NCBI RefSeq assembly: GCF_001485535.1 | Contig: NZ_BCMZ01000001.1 | Coordinates: 1,426,001-1,490,000 of the forward strand | Length of the DNA stretch: 64,000 nucleotides | DNA from: Halobacterium sp. CBA1132 | Lineage (GTDB): Archaea > Halobacteriota > Halobacteria > Halobacteriales > Halobacteriaceae | Direction of reading: 5' to 3' | Shown here: positions 26,826 to 33,690 of the stretch, one piece after another | Position numbering within the stretch: position 1 is the first letter of the stretch | How the letters are laid out: each line of letters starts with the position of its first letter | The notes under the pieces: generated by a model | Seen by the model: the letters and a program-made list of their open reading frames with translations, nothing else | What the model was told of the DNA's origin: nothing | Databases searched by the model: none | Program-made: the position numbers and the translations under genes

Positions 26826-27392
26826 ATGTCGTCGCCGTCAGACGGGGTCCTGCCGCGGGTCACGGGGCTCGCTCGCCGACTCGTCTCCCGACTGCGCCCC
26901 GAGCGAATCTCGCTCACGCCGCCGCCGTCGACGTTCACGGACGCCGAGGGCCGCGAAGTCACCGTTCGAGCCTACGAGGACGGCGATTTCGAGTCGCTAG
27001 TCGCGATGTACGACGACTTCGACCCCGCCCAGCGCGCACAGGGGACGCCACCGCTCGGCGAGGACGCGATTCGTGACTGGCTCGACGGCGTCCTCGACGG
27101 CCCGAACGTCGTCGCTGTCGTGGACGGCGACGTCGTCGGACACGTGATGTTCGTCCCGGATGACACTGGGCGCCACGAACTCGCCATCTTCGTCCACCAG
27201 GACTTCCAGCGCGCGGGCATCGGTACGAACCTCCTCGCGGTCGGCCTCGAACACGCCCGTCGCGAGGGCGTCGAGTACGTCTGGCTCTCCGTCGAAGCGT
27301 GGAAGCGCGACGCCCAGCGGCTCTACCAGCGCGCCGGCTTCTCGACGGTGAACCCGATGGGCGCCGCCCACCGCATGTCGCGGTACCTCTGA
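26826..27392 (+). CDS. GNAT family N-acetyltransferase
   Basis: This 188-residue protein has a basic N-terminal lead (about 35 residues, LARRLVSRLRPERI) followed by a GNAT domain. The acetyl-CoA loop is LAIFVHQDFQRAGIGTNLL and the C-terminal motif is SVEAWKRDAQRLYQRAGFSTV. Substrate is unknown. The upstream TATA box favours ATG 26826 (MSSPSDG) over 26814. Confidence 0.88.
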   Translation: MSSPSDGVLPRVTGLARRLVSRLRPERISLTPPPSTFTDAEGREVTVRAYEDGDFESLVAMYDDFDPAQRAQGTPPLGEDAIRDWLDGVLDGPNVVAVVDGDVVGHVMFVPDDTGRHELAIFVHQDFQRAGIGTNLLAVGLEHARREGVEYVWLSVEAWKRDAQRLYQRAGFSTVNPMGAAHRMSRYL

Positions 27393-27446
27393 GTCGGTCA
27401 GCGCGCGTCAGCCAGCATTTATGAGGGTGTGAACGAGTTTCCCGGT

Positions 27447-27680
27447 ATGGAGGACGTCGACCTCGACGAGCTCGTCTCGTCGCTGACCCCTCGCGAGGAG
27501 AACGAGGCGCTGAAAACCTACCAGAACACGGTGTCGGTCGCGTGTCCCGCCTGCGACGAACCGTTCGCGGACCTCGTCGTCTGCAAGCAGAACCCCACGA
27601 GCCTGAACCTCTCCCAGCAACTGGACCTCTGCGTCGGCGTCGACGACAACCGCGCGCTCATCTTCACGCACAAGTCCTGA
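27447..27680 (+). CDS. Small two-CxxC haloarchaeal protein, 77 aa
   Basis: This 77-residue acidic protein carries ACPACDEPFADLVVCKQ, one CxxC plus a third cysteine. It then has LNLSQQLDLCVGVDDNRALI, with a fourth cysteine, so a zinc site is possible. A TTTATG-like box at 27418-27423 sits about 29 nt before ATG 27447, favouring it over the in-frame GTG at 27429. Function is unknown. Confidence 0.78.
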   Translation: MEDVDLDELVSSLTPREENEALKTYQNTVSVACPACDEPFADLVVCKQNPTSLNLSQQLDLCVGVDDNRALIFTHKS

Positions 27681-27758
27681 CGCGCGGCGTTACGGACGCC
27701 CGAAGTCGACGCTCGCGAATCCCATGACCACTTCGACAGCGCGGCGACGAGTCCTCGG

Positions 27759-28400
27759 TCATCGGACCTCGGCAGTGACTTGAAGGTCGTCGATATAGTG
27801 GGTCGCGTCGGCCTCCCAGATGACCGCGGTGCCGACCGCGAGGTACAGCGTGTCCGTCGACAGCTCCGGCGTCGTCCACTCGAACTCGTAGTCGTGCCAG
27901 CCGTCCGCGAGCCACAACGGCTCCCGGAGACCGCCGTACGGCGTCTCGCCGAGGTCGTCGGTGTTGACGCCGGGCCGCGGAAAGTCCTCCTCTGCCGCCG
28001 GCGGCTCCGGGCCGAGGCGCATCAGGGCGTGCCGAATCGTGTTGAACGACTCCGACTCGCTCCAGAACTGCCCCTCGACTTCGATGTCGTACGCTCGCCC
28101 CGGCTCGACGGACACCGGGTGGACCGCCCACGTCACGCCGTCGTCGTAGGACCCCTCGTTCCACACGCGCAGCGACCGCTCGCCCGTCGCGGCTTGCGCG
28201 TCCGAGACGGCGGCATCCCACTCGAACTCCGCGAGGTCGACCTCGGGGCCGATGGCTGCACCGGTCTCCCAGTCGCCGATACCGTCCTCGAAACTCTCGG
28301 TGAACACCGCGTCGTCGCCGCCACCGCTCGGCACGACACAGCCAGCGAGACCCGTGAATCCGACCGCTGCACCCGCTCGAAGTACGTCTCGGCGATTCAT
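27759..28400 (-). CDS. Tat-exported lipoprotein
   Basis: This 213-residue protein begins MNRRDVLRAGAAVGFTGLAGC: twin arginines, a hydrophobic stretch and a lipobox cysteine near residue 21. It is therefore probably exported folded by Tat and lipid-anchored. The mature part (FEDGIGDWETGAAIGPEV, RSLRVWNEGSYDDG, YIDDLQVTAEV) reads like a single jelly-roll domain of the carbohydrate-binding or concanavalin-like type. The frame extends 27 nt upstream, but the ATG at 28400 places the signal peptide at the terminus. Ligand is unknown. Confidence 0.82.
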   Translation of the reverse strand: MNRRDVLRAGAAVGFTGLAGCVVPSGGGDDAVFTESFEDGIGDWETGAAIGPEVDLAEFEWDAAVSDAQAATGERSLRVWNEGSYDDGVTWAVHPVSVEPGRAYDIEVEGQFWSESESFNTIRHALMRLGPEPPAAEEDFPRPGVNTDDLGETPYGGLREPLWLADGWHDYEFEWTTPELSTDTLYLAVGTAVIWEADATHYIDDLQVTAEVR

Positions 28401-28455
28401 CACCGTGAATACTGCCGCCCGCGACATAACCGCTCTGGCGGCCGCCCCGCTCGCG

Positions 28456-29163
28456 TCACCGGTTCTCGGGTTCAGCCGTAATCCACTGCTCGCTGCTGGA
28501 GAGCAGGACCAACTGGTCGGCGACGTCCTCCATCGCGTCGACGAGCTGGTCGAACAGGAACGCGAACTCTCGGTACACCAGCGGGTCGGGGACGTCCGCG
28601 TCGAAGACGTCCGCGACCACGGCGTTCCGCACGCTGTCGCACTCCGTCTCGGCGGCCCGAATCGCCTCGACGTGTCCGGCTATCGACCCCGTCTCGGTCG
28701 CCGAACACAGCAGGCGGACGAACTCGTAGACGGCGTCGCCGAGCGACGCCATCGCCGCCGTCGCGTGGTCGACCATCTCCCGGTAACGCCGGAAGCACCG
28801 ACGACGCCTCGCCGGCGAGACCGTCAAGAGGTCCTCCGCGACCCGCTCGGCCGTGTTCGGAATCTCGTCGAGCAACTGGTAGAGCCGCACCACCTGCTCG
28901 GCGTTGAGGTGCATGCGGGAGTTGCGGATGCCGAACTCCTTGACGGTCGTGTTCGTCACGAGCGCACTGATTCGCCGGCTCTTCGCGTCGCAGTCGCTCT
29001 CGACGGCGCGAATCTCCTCGACGAGGGCCCGCGACGAATCACCGTCCTCGTACTCTTCGACGAGTCGCGACAGCAGTTCCACGCACTCGCTGATGCGGTC
29101 GAGGTACGCGTCAGTCCGGTCGACGACCCGCTTCGAGAACTCCGGAGTGGCCTCGGGTGACAT
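28456..29163 (-). CDS. DUF47/PhoU-like protein
   Basis: This 235-residue all-helical protein resembles the DUF47 family of PhoU-like domains, with heptad-like helices (FSKRVVDRTDAYLDRISECVE) and acidic E/D pairs (EEIRAVESDCDAKSRRI). Relatives often accompany Pit-type phosphate permeases and may bind metal clusters or regulate transport; no permease is adjacent here. Before the island inserted, this gene probably lay directly downstream of chorismate mutase, since the island's left repeat is 84 bp from its start. Confidence 0.8.
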   Translation of the reverse strand: MSPEATPEFSKRVVDRTDAYLDRISECVELLSRLVEEYEDGDSSRALVEEIRAVESDCDAKSRRISALVTNTTVKEFGIRNSRMHLNAEQVVRLYQLLDEIPNTAERVAEDLLTVSPARRRRCFRRYREMVDHATAAMASLGDAVYEFVRLLCSATETGSIAGHVEAIRAAETECDSVRNAVVADVFDADVPDPLVYREFAFLFDQLVDAMEDVADQLVLLSSSEQWITAEPENR

Positions 29164-29246
29164 CTATTCGAGGATGGCACCGGCAGTCGCAAAGAGGTTG
29201 ATATGAGGAGTCCGTACGCCGCAATAGCCGACCGTATCCCGCCGGA

Positions 29247-29279
29247 TCAGCGGTTCTCCCGCTGTTCGACCTTGTTCAA
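29247..29279 (-). repeat. att-like copy 1: original chorismate mutase 3' end
   Basis: On the minus strand these 33 bases encode LNKVEQRENR and a stop in GC-rich host codons. They match the last 11 codons of the chorismate mutase gene at the protein level but differ at 14 of 33 bases. This is best read as the displaced original chromosomal end (attR) of the integration site. Confidence 0.75.
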
Positions 29280-29377
29280 ATCGCTAAAATCCATACTGGA
29301 TTGCAGTGAAACCACTCTTGGTTTCGATTCTGTTCTGTCGAATCCGTGGTTGAGAATTACAGTCACAGACCGCCTGG

Positions 29378-29815
29378 TCACTTCTCCCCCGACTCCAATC
29401 GCTCCAAAACCTCCCAAAACACACGTACCGGCTGTTCACTCCCGAACGACACAGCCGCATACTGATACTCGTCAGCGGCGGACTGCCGCTTTTGGTGATG
29501 CCCCCATCCATCCACGTGTGGGTTCGGTTCGTGATGCCAGCCACAATCGAACCCGGATTCCTCGCTGTAGTGGAACGAGAACTCTGGACGGGCGTCTCTG
29601 GTGTCGCCTGCATACCAACGCACGGTCAGCACGCCTGAACTCGACGACCGACCGAGGCGCTCCGGGAGGACATCCATCCGCACTTGCGTGAACAACGACG
29701 ACGGATGCCCGCGTGCCTGTTCAACAGCAGGATGCTTCTCAGCACTCCGTCGCATCTCCAACAACGCAGCGTGTGACGCTTCCCCTGAATCGTACCCGCC
29801 ATCAGCAGCAAACAC
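29378..29815 (-). CDS. TumE-like toxin candidate
   Basis: This 145-residue protein starts at GTG 29815, two bases after the stop of the HTH gene, so the pair is one operon. The segment EFSFHYSEESGFDCGWHHEP, then HVDGWGHHQKR, resembles the Y/FD..PHH....FPHHKH motif of the TumE toxin family. The C-terminal strand AAVSFGSEQPVRVFWEVLERL closes a small alpha/beta fold. TumE-type toxins pair with HTH antitoxins. The match is by eye and the N-terminal 50 residues are unlike the core family. Confidence 0.55.
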   Translation of the reverse strand: MFAADGGYDSGEASHAALLEMRRSAEKHPAVEQARGHPSSLFTQVRMDVLPERLGRSSSSGVLTVRWYAGDTRDARPEFSFHYSEESGFDCGWHHEPNPHVDGWGHHQKRQSAADEYQYAAVSFGSEQPVRVFWEVLERLESGEK

Positions 29816-29817
29816 GA

Positions 29818-30342
29818 TTACGCCCGGGCCGGCGCCCCACCAGACGAGTACTCTGCGTAGTGCTCGATGGCATCTTCGACCAAATTGAGTCGATACCGAA
29901 CCACGTCCCAATCCGCCGCCACACGACGCAATTCACGCGTCTGTTCCGCAGTCTCGACTGTCGCGGCCTGCTCACGAAGCTCGTTCGCGGCGGTCACATC
30001 GTACTCCTCGTTCCACGACTCAATCTGCTCTAACAGCTCCGCTCGCACGTCGATCAAGTCGTCACGGTCACGACCGTCCAGCAGTTCTCGCAACGACCGC
30101 ATGCGTGTGTACAGCGGGTCAGGCTGGTACAGCGTTGCTTGCGCTCCAGTCTGCCGTTGCAGCACGTTCATCTCCACGAGACGACCCAAGTGGTCTCTGG
30201 CGGTGTTTCCTGCCACAGCTGCTTCGTCGGCGATCCAATCTGCCGACCGAGGTTCGCTGAGTGTGACCGCAACAGAGCGCACGCGGTCGAATGCGCTCGT
30301 GTTCTCCTTCCACGTCTCGATTCCGGGCGCTTCACCAGTCAT
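29818..30342 (-). CDS. Winged-helix regulator, TA antitoxin candidate
   Basis: This 174-residue protein has an N-terminal winged helix (about 15-75; SADWIADEAAVAGNTARDHL, then GRLVEMNVLQRQTG) followed by a long helical C-terminal part (85-170) with coiled-coil character. It belongs by appearance to haloarchaeal HTH proteins found beside small toxin-like genes. It lies just upstream of the TumE-like gene, so it probably neutralises that protein and represses the operon. The start ATG at 30342 was preferred over an extension to 30420. Confidence 0.75.
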   Translation of the reverse strand: MTGEAPGIETWKENTSAFDRVRSVAVTLSEPRSADWIADEAAVAGNTARDHLGRLVEMNVLQRQTGAQATLYQPDPLYTRMRSLRELLDGRDRDDLIDVRAELLEQIESWNEEYDVTAANELREQAATVETAEQTRELRRVAADWDVVRYRLNLVEDAIEHYAEYSSGGAPARA

Positions 30343-30484
30343 ACTACTCAATTGCAACCAGAGCACAATAATACTACTGGGGGTGCATCTATTTGAACTA
30401 TCATTCTCATTCGTCAGCAACCCGAGCGCGAACAGAATCGCGGCGAGAACGCCCTGAAAGTCACTCTTACACGCCTGATTTGGG

Positions 30485-30517
30485 CTACCGATTGCTTCTT
30501 TGCTCCACTTTGTTCAA
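30485..30517 (-). repeat. att-like copy 2, internal
   Basis: These 33 bases are identical to the last 33 bases of the chorismate mutase gene (33424-33456), stop codon included, but nothing upstream of them matches the gene. The copy marks an internal junction inside the island. Confidence 0.85.
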
Positions 30518-30619
30518 AGGGGTGAATTCCACCATACACGCTATCGAGAAGGGGTGCTGAGCGCCACCAAAATCAATCTAGTGGTAAGATTCTTTGTCAG
30601 TGGTAACGTACCCTCATCT

Positions 30620-30865
30620 ATGTCGGCAGAGACGGATGGCCAGGGACGGCTGTACATCCCGAAGGAGGTACGGGAGAAGTACGGTCAGAAGTACCACATC
30701 GTCACCTACGAGGACAGAATCGAGCTGATTCCGGTCGCGGACGACCCGCTCGCCGCTGTCCGCGAGGCCGCAGGCGAGCTTCACGATGCATCCTTCGAGG
30801 AGATTCGAGCGGACATCGAGGCCGAGGCGAAAGACGAGGCCGAGCAAGCGGGCGGCGACAGATGA
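30620..30865 (+). CDS. AbrB/MazE-like antitoxin
   Basis: This 81-residue protein has a swapped-hairpin AbrB-type N-terminus (TDGQGRLYIPKEVREKYGQK, then YHIVTYEDRIELIPV) that binds DNA, and a helical tail (residues 45-81) that would wrap the toxin. Its stop overlaps the start of the PIN gene by 4 bp (ATGA). The start at 30620 was chosen because the longer frame from 30500 begins inside the att-like repeat. Confidence 0.82.
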   Translation: MSAETDGQGRLYIPKEVREKYGQKYHIVTYEDRIELIPVADDPLAAVREAAGELHDASFEEIRADIEAEAKDEAEQAGGDR

Positions 30866-31248
30866 CAGTGTACGTCGAGATGGACTTCCTGCTCGCGCTC
30901 GCCAAAGATTCTGATTGGTTGCAGGGCTCCGCAGAGGACGCCCTCGCCGAGCACGACGTCGAAACGTCACCGTTCTCGTATCTCGAACTCCTGCTCGCAC
31001 GGGAACGCTACGAGTTCGACTACGTACCGCTGGTGGCGAACCTGCTCGAACTCGTCCCTGTACGGGATGAGGAAGAGAAACAGGTAGTGCTGAAAGCCGT
31101 CAACTACTACGACGAGGGAATGACGCCGTTCGACGCCTTCCACGCGGCGACTGCGGAAACGCGAGGGATGGACGTGCTTTCCCCCGAGAGAGACTACGAA
31201 GACGTCGAGGTAGAACGAGTCCCACTCGAACCGACCGACGAGGACTGA
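30862..31248 (+). CDS. PIN-domain toxin (VapC-like)
   Basis: This 128-residue PIN-domain protein has candidate acidic ligands at Asp8 (VEMDFLLALAKD), Glu42 (YLELLLARE) and Asp91 (TPFDAFHAATA), and a C-terminal acidic residue near 104-111. Such RNases cleave tRNA or mRNA when not bound by antitoxin. The ATGA overlap with the AbrB-like gene marks a standard TA operon. The first motif reads VEMD rather than the more usual IDTN/LDTS form. Confidence 0.82.
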   Translation: MTVYVEMDFLLALAKDSDWLQGSAEDALAEHDVETSPFSYLELLLARERYEFDYVPLVANLLELVPVRDEEEKQVVLKAVNYYDEGMTPFDAFHAATAETRGMDVLSPERDYEDVEVERVPLEPTDED

Positions 31249-31340
31249 CGTAAATTCCTTCGGACGGTGGGTGAAACAGCCGATAAGTTGGCGTGCGATT
31301 TCACCACACAGTTTTCACGGATGCGGAGATGTAATCTGGT

Positions 31341-31565
31341 ATGGTGACTCGCCCGTCTCTCCGAGGATTTGGCGCGGCCTTTGTTGTTGGTGTCGCTATC
31401 CTCTGTATGGGAGTGATTGCACTCGGTTTCCTCATGCCCGACCGACTCTTCGGGAGTACTGTAGGATTAGTCGCCTTCTTCGCCGCCGGCCTCCTGATGG
31501 TCGTCTGCGCAGTCGTTGCAAACTTCTACGACCTCCGAGGGATTCTCCACAACGAGTTCGGCTAA
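31341..31565 (+). CDS. Small two-TM membrane protein
   Basis: This 74-residue protein has two predicted membrane helices (GFGAAFVVGVAILCMGVIAL and LVAFFAAGLLMVVCAVVANFY) with a short loop between. No family is recognised. It lies in the island after the first TA pair, with its stop directly abutting the stop of the convergent 63-aa membrane protein gene. Confidence 0.65.
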   Translation: MVTRPSLRGFGAAFVVGVAILCMGVIALGFLMPDRLFGSTVGLVAFFAAGLLMVVCAVVANFYDLRGILHNEFG

Positions 31566-31757
31566 TCACTCACTGAACACTCGGAGTCCGAGATAGTACG
31601 CGCCGCCGATGACGACCGCGGAAATAGCCGCTGTACCTGCCGCCGCAATCGGGCCCGATGAATAGTTCAACGCGAAGGTGACAATGGCAACGACGACCGC
31701 GCCAATCAGTGCTTGTCCAAGAAGGGGTTTCCCCTCCAACCACGCGTTAATTCCCAT
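31566..31757 (-). CDS. Small two-TM membrane protein, 63 aa
   Basis: This protein starts MGINAWLEGKPLLGQALIG and has two hydrophobic segments (GAVVVAIVTFALNYSSG and ISAVVIGGAYYLGLRV). A longer frame reaches 31877, overlapping the PIN stop as TGATG, but its extra 40 residues are charged, so ATG 31757 is preferred. No function can be assigned. It follows the second PIN gene on the same strand. Confidence 0.6.
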   Translation of the reverse strand: MGINAWLEGKPLLGQALIGAVVVAIVTFALNYSSGPIAAAGTAAISAVVIGGAYYLGLRVFSE

Positions 31758-31796
31758 AATTGCCCTCTCAAAGCGTACTCCGTTTAACCGTTCGTC

Positions 31797-31902
31797 TGTA
31801 CTTAGCGAGATCCGGTCATCTACACTGGATTCGGTTTGCTCGAAACGGTGGTCGTGGCCCAAGCAGCGGACGAACATCAAATCTTCCGGCTACTCGTCGA
31901 GT
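31797..31902. repeat. 106-bp repeat, copy A
   Basis: This segment, covering the last codons of the PIN gene and its 3' flank, recurs in direct orientation at 33238-33343 with 14 differences in 106 positions by hand count, mostly transitions. Copy A is presumably the source or better-preserved form. Confidence 0.85.
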
Positions 31903-32278
31903 ACGTCTCGACGACGTCCTGCTCGTCGAAATCGGAATCGTCGCTCCAGATGCCGGCTTCGCTAGCCAAGGCACACGCAACGTATAGCACGTCGTCGGGA
32001 GCGGTTTCGCCGATCGCCGCGTCGGCCTCTTCGATGTAGGGGTGGAACTCGTCTGCGGGGACGACCTCGATGTACTGGAACAGGAGGTCGATGAACTGCT
32101 GGACGCGCTGCGGTTTCATCCCGGACTTCTCGACGATGAGGGCTTCGTAGTTCCCGAGTTCGTCGTGGACGAACGCGGGCGTCAACAAGTCGGGTTCGAG
32201 CGTGACGATGAGTTCACGTGTTTTCGAATCGGCGATGAGTGCAGAGATGACGACGTTGGCGTCGATAACCAGCTTCAT
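31877..32278 (-). CDS. PIN-domain toxin (VapC-like)
   Basis: This 133-residue PIN protein has Asp6 in LVIDANVVISALI, Glu40 in FVHDELGNYE, Asp96 in APDDVLYVACALA and a C-terminal acidic cluster (SDDSDFDEQ, 112-120) that completes the metal site. All expected ligands are present, so it may be active. The antitoxin gene ends 8 bp upstream on the same strand. The last codons (STSSRKI) lie inside the 106-bp repeat. Confidence 0.85.
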   Translation of the reverse strand: MKLVIDANVVISALIADSKTRELIVTLEPDLLTPAFVHDELGNYEALIVEKSGMKPQRVQQFIDLLFQYIEVVPADEFHPYIEEADAAIGETAPDDVLYVACALASEAGIWSDDSDFDEQDVVETYSTSSRKI

Positions 32279-32286
32279 CCAAGAGG

Positions 32287-32517
32287 CTAGTCCGACTGTT
32301 CTTCGACGCGCTCGCGTCCACGCTCGTTGATTCGATCCGCAATCTCTGTCACGTCGCTCTCAGTGAGCTCGCTCTCGCTGGTGAGTTCGTCCATCACTTC
32401 GAGGGCCTCGATTTTCTCCTGGATGGCCTGTCGAGTGACCTCACTCCAGTTGATCTCTGGGTGTCTCTCCATTCGGTCTTTGAGCTCGTCGTCCACGTTG
32501 ACGGTGATACTAGGCAT
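32287..32517 (-). CDS. Antitoxin of PIN pair (ribbon-helix-helix type)
   Basis: This 76-residue protein begins PSITVNVDDELKDRMERHPE, a beta strand and helix typical of VapB/CopG-like DNA-binding domains. INWSEVTRQAIQEKIEALEV follows, then an acidic Ser/Glu-rich helical tail that would bind the toxin. It is first in the operon with the PIN gene 8 bp later. The start ATG at 32517 is the only candidate. Confidence 0.82.
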   Translation of the reverse strand: MPSITVNVDDELKDRMERHPEINWSEVTRQAIQEKIEALEVMDELTSESELTESDVTEIADRINERGRERVEEQSD

Positions 32518-32732
32518 ACAGGAAACTTTGTAGACACAGAATATTGTGCTTTGCGGTGCATCGACTGGTTCGAGAGCCCCCTAATCTCCATATTGTTCGG
32601 GTATGAACCGCTAAGAATTCTGATTTCCAGCTATGAAGCCTCGAAATAACCGGTTAGTAGATTGGCGAATTACGTTTCGGACACCAGATCTACCGGAAAA
32701 GGATTTTCTATTATTCGGCCATTCTACCGTTA

Positions 32733-33149
32733 ATGAACGTGTCGAAAACAAATATCGTGGAATACTGCTTCGGTCAAGCGGTCGATAGAACTGCGATAGC
32801 AATCCTCCTCTCAGTCGCAGTATTCTCAGCAGTTTATATTTCGTCCCTATTTGACACAGATATTGTTCCGCTCCTCGTGAACACTACTCAAGGCGGCGTT
32901 GTCGTGTTGCTCCTACTGGCCGCTGCATACTACTATCACGAGAATCGAGGGGTGCTGGTCACCTTCCTCATCGTCTTCGCTCCCATCTACGCAGTTTTCA
33001 TTCGCCTCGTTGAACTTGGGAATATTGCACCCAGTCCCCTCAGGGAAGCAGTCGTCGAAGCCGTACCGTTAACCCTGCTGTTCGCCGTTCCAATTACGAT
33101 TCTCTCCATCGGCCTCGCACTCGTCTACGAACGATTCGCCACGAATTAA
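32733..33149 (+). CDS. Four-TM membrane protein of unknown function
   Basis: This 138-residue protein has four hydrophobic stretches: TAIAILLSVAVFSAVYIS, VVVLLLLAAAYYYHE, VLVTFLIVFAPIYAVFI and VPLTLLFAVPITILSIGLALV. No family is recognised. Base composition is AT-rich compared with flanking chromosomal genes, as in the rest of the island. Between 32518 and 32732 I see no other gene. Confidence 0.6.
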   Translation: MNVSKTNIVEYCFGQAVDRTAIAILLSVAVFSAVYISSLFDTDIVPLLVNTTQGGVVVLLLLAAAYYYHENRGVLVTFLIVFAPIYAVFIRLVELGNIAPSPLREAVVEAVPLTLLFAVPITILSIGLALVYERFATN

Positions 33150-33237
33150 TCTGACCACGCTACTGCAACAATCGACGTCACCAGAAGGAGGGGGAGAATA
33201 GCGCGATTTTCGAGTTACCGTTGATACACTTCTATAC

Positions 33238-33343
33238 TGTACTTAGCGAGGTCTGGTCATCTATACTGAATTCGGGTTGTTTGCAACGGTGGTCGTAGCC
33301 CAAGCAGCAGACTAACATCGAATCTTCCGGCTGCTCATCGAGT
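33238..33343. repeat. 106-bp repeat, copy B (decayed)
   Basis: This is a direct repeat of 31797-31902 without the associated PIN gene; in this copy the PIN-derived frame is lost. Its last 22 bases (33322-33343) are an exact inverted match to chorismate mutase coding bases 33456-33477, just beyond the att-like core. Confidence 0.82.
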
Positions 33344-33423
33344 CCGGAACAATTGATGAACAATCGAGAGGGGGATCCCGCGACTAAACCAGTGTTAGAG
33401 CGCCTGTAGTGGGTGTTCTCTGA

Positions 33424-33456
33424 CTACCGATTGCTTCTTTGCTCCACTTTGTTCAA
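33424..33456 (-). repeat. att-like copy 3: present 3' end of chorismate mutase
   Basis: This is the functional gene end. It encodes LNKVEQRSNR and TAG with AGA, AGC and AAT codons that look foreign in this GC-rich gene. It is identical to the internal copy 30485-30517. Together with copy 1 it defines the island; crossover probably lies near the shared TTGAACAA. Confidence 0.78.
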
Positions 33457-33690
33457 CTCGATGAGCAGCCGGAAGATGGCCTTCACGAGGTTCGGGTCGA
33501 CGCCGAACGCTTCGGCGTTCTGGCCGGCGCGGTCCATCACCGCTTGCTCCTGGCTCTCGTCGGTGGTCGCCATTCCGCGGTCGTCTTTGACCTCCGCGAT
33601 AGTCTCGGCGACGTACGTGCGTCGCGCGATGAGGTCGACGATTTCGCGGTCGATTGATTCGATTTCCTCGCGCAGTTCCTCTAAGCTCAT
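33424..33690 (-). CDS. aroQ: Chorismate mutase (AroQ type)
   Basis: This 88-residue all-helical enzyme converts chorismate to prephenate, feeding TyrA. Visible are SLEELREEIESIDREIVDLI, then ARRTYVAETIAEVK (conserved Arg and Lys) and the C-terminal AIFRLLIELNK. ATG 33690 overlaps the shikimate kinase stop as ATGA, so I chose it. A longer in-frame start at 33753 would add 21 Asp/Gly-rich residues and is possible. The last 11 codons appear to have been replaced when the island integrated, preserving the protein sequence but changing codon use. Confidence 0.9.
   Translation of the reverse strand: MSLEELREEIESIDREIVDLIARRTYVAETIAEVKDDRGMATTDESQEQAVMDRAGQNAEAFGVDPNLVKAIFRLLIELNKVEQRSNR

Larger units (their letters stand above)
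29280..33423. mobile_element. Integrated island at the chorismate mutase 3' end
   Basis: The 4.1-kb segment is bounded by copies of the last 11 codons of the chorismate mutase gene (29247-29279 and 33424-33456) with a third copy at 30485-30517. This layout suggests two tandem insertions. It is AT-richer than its flanks and holds a TumE-like pair, two PIN-toxin/antitoxin pairs and three or four small membrane proteins. No recombinase gene is seen, so it may have been mobilised in trans or be a decayed remnant. Confidence 0.72.

Noticed and set aside
31566-31877. 103-residue membrane protein starting at the PIN stop (TGATG overlap)
   Set aside because: The extra 40 residues are charged and lie within the 106-bp repeat; ATG 31757 gives a clean two-TM protein.
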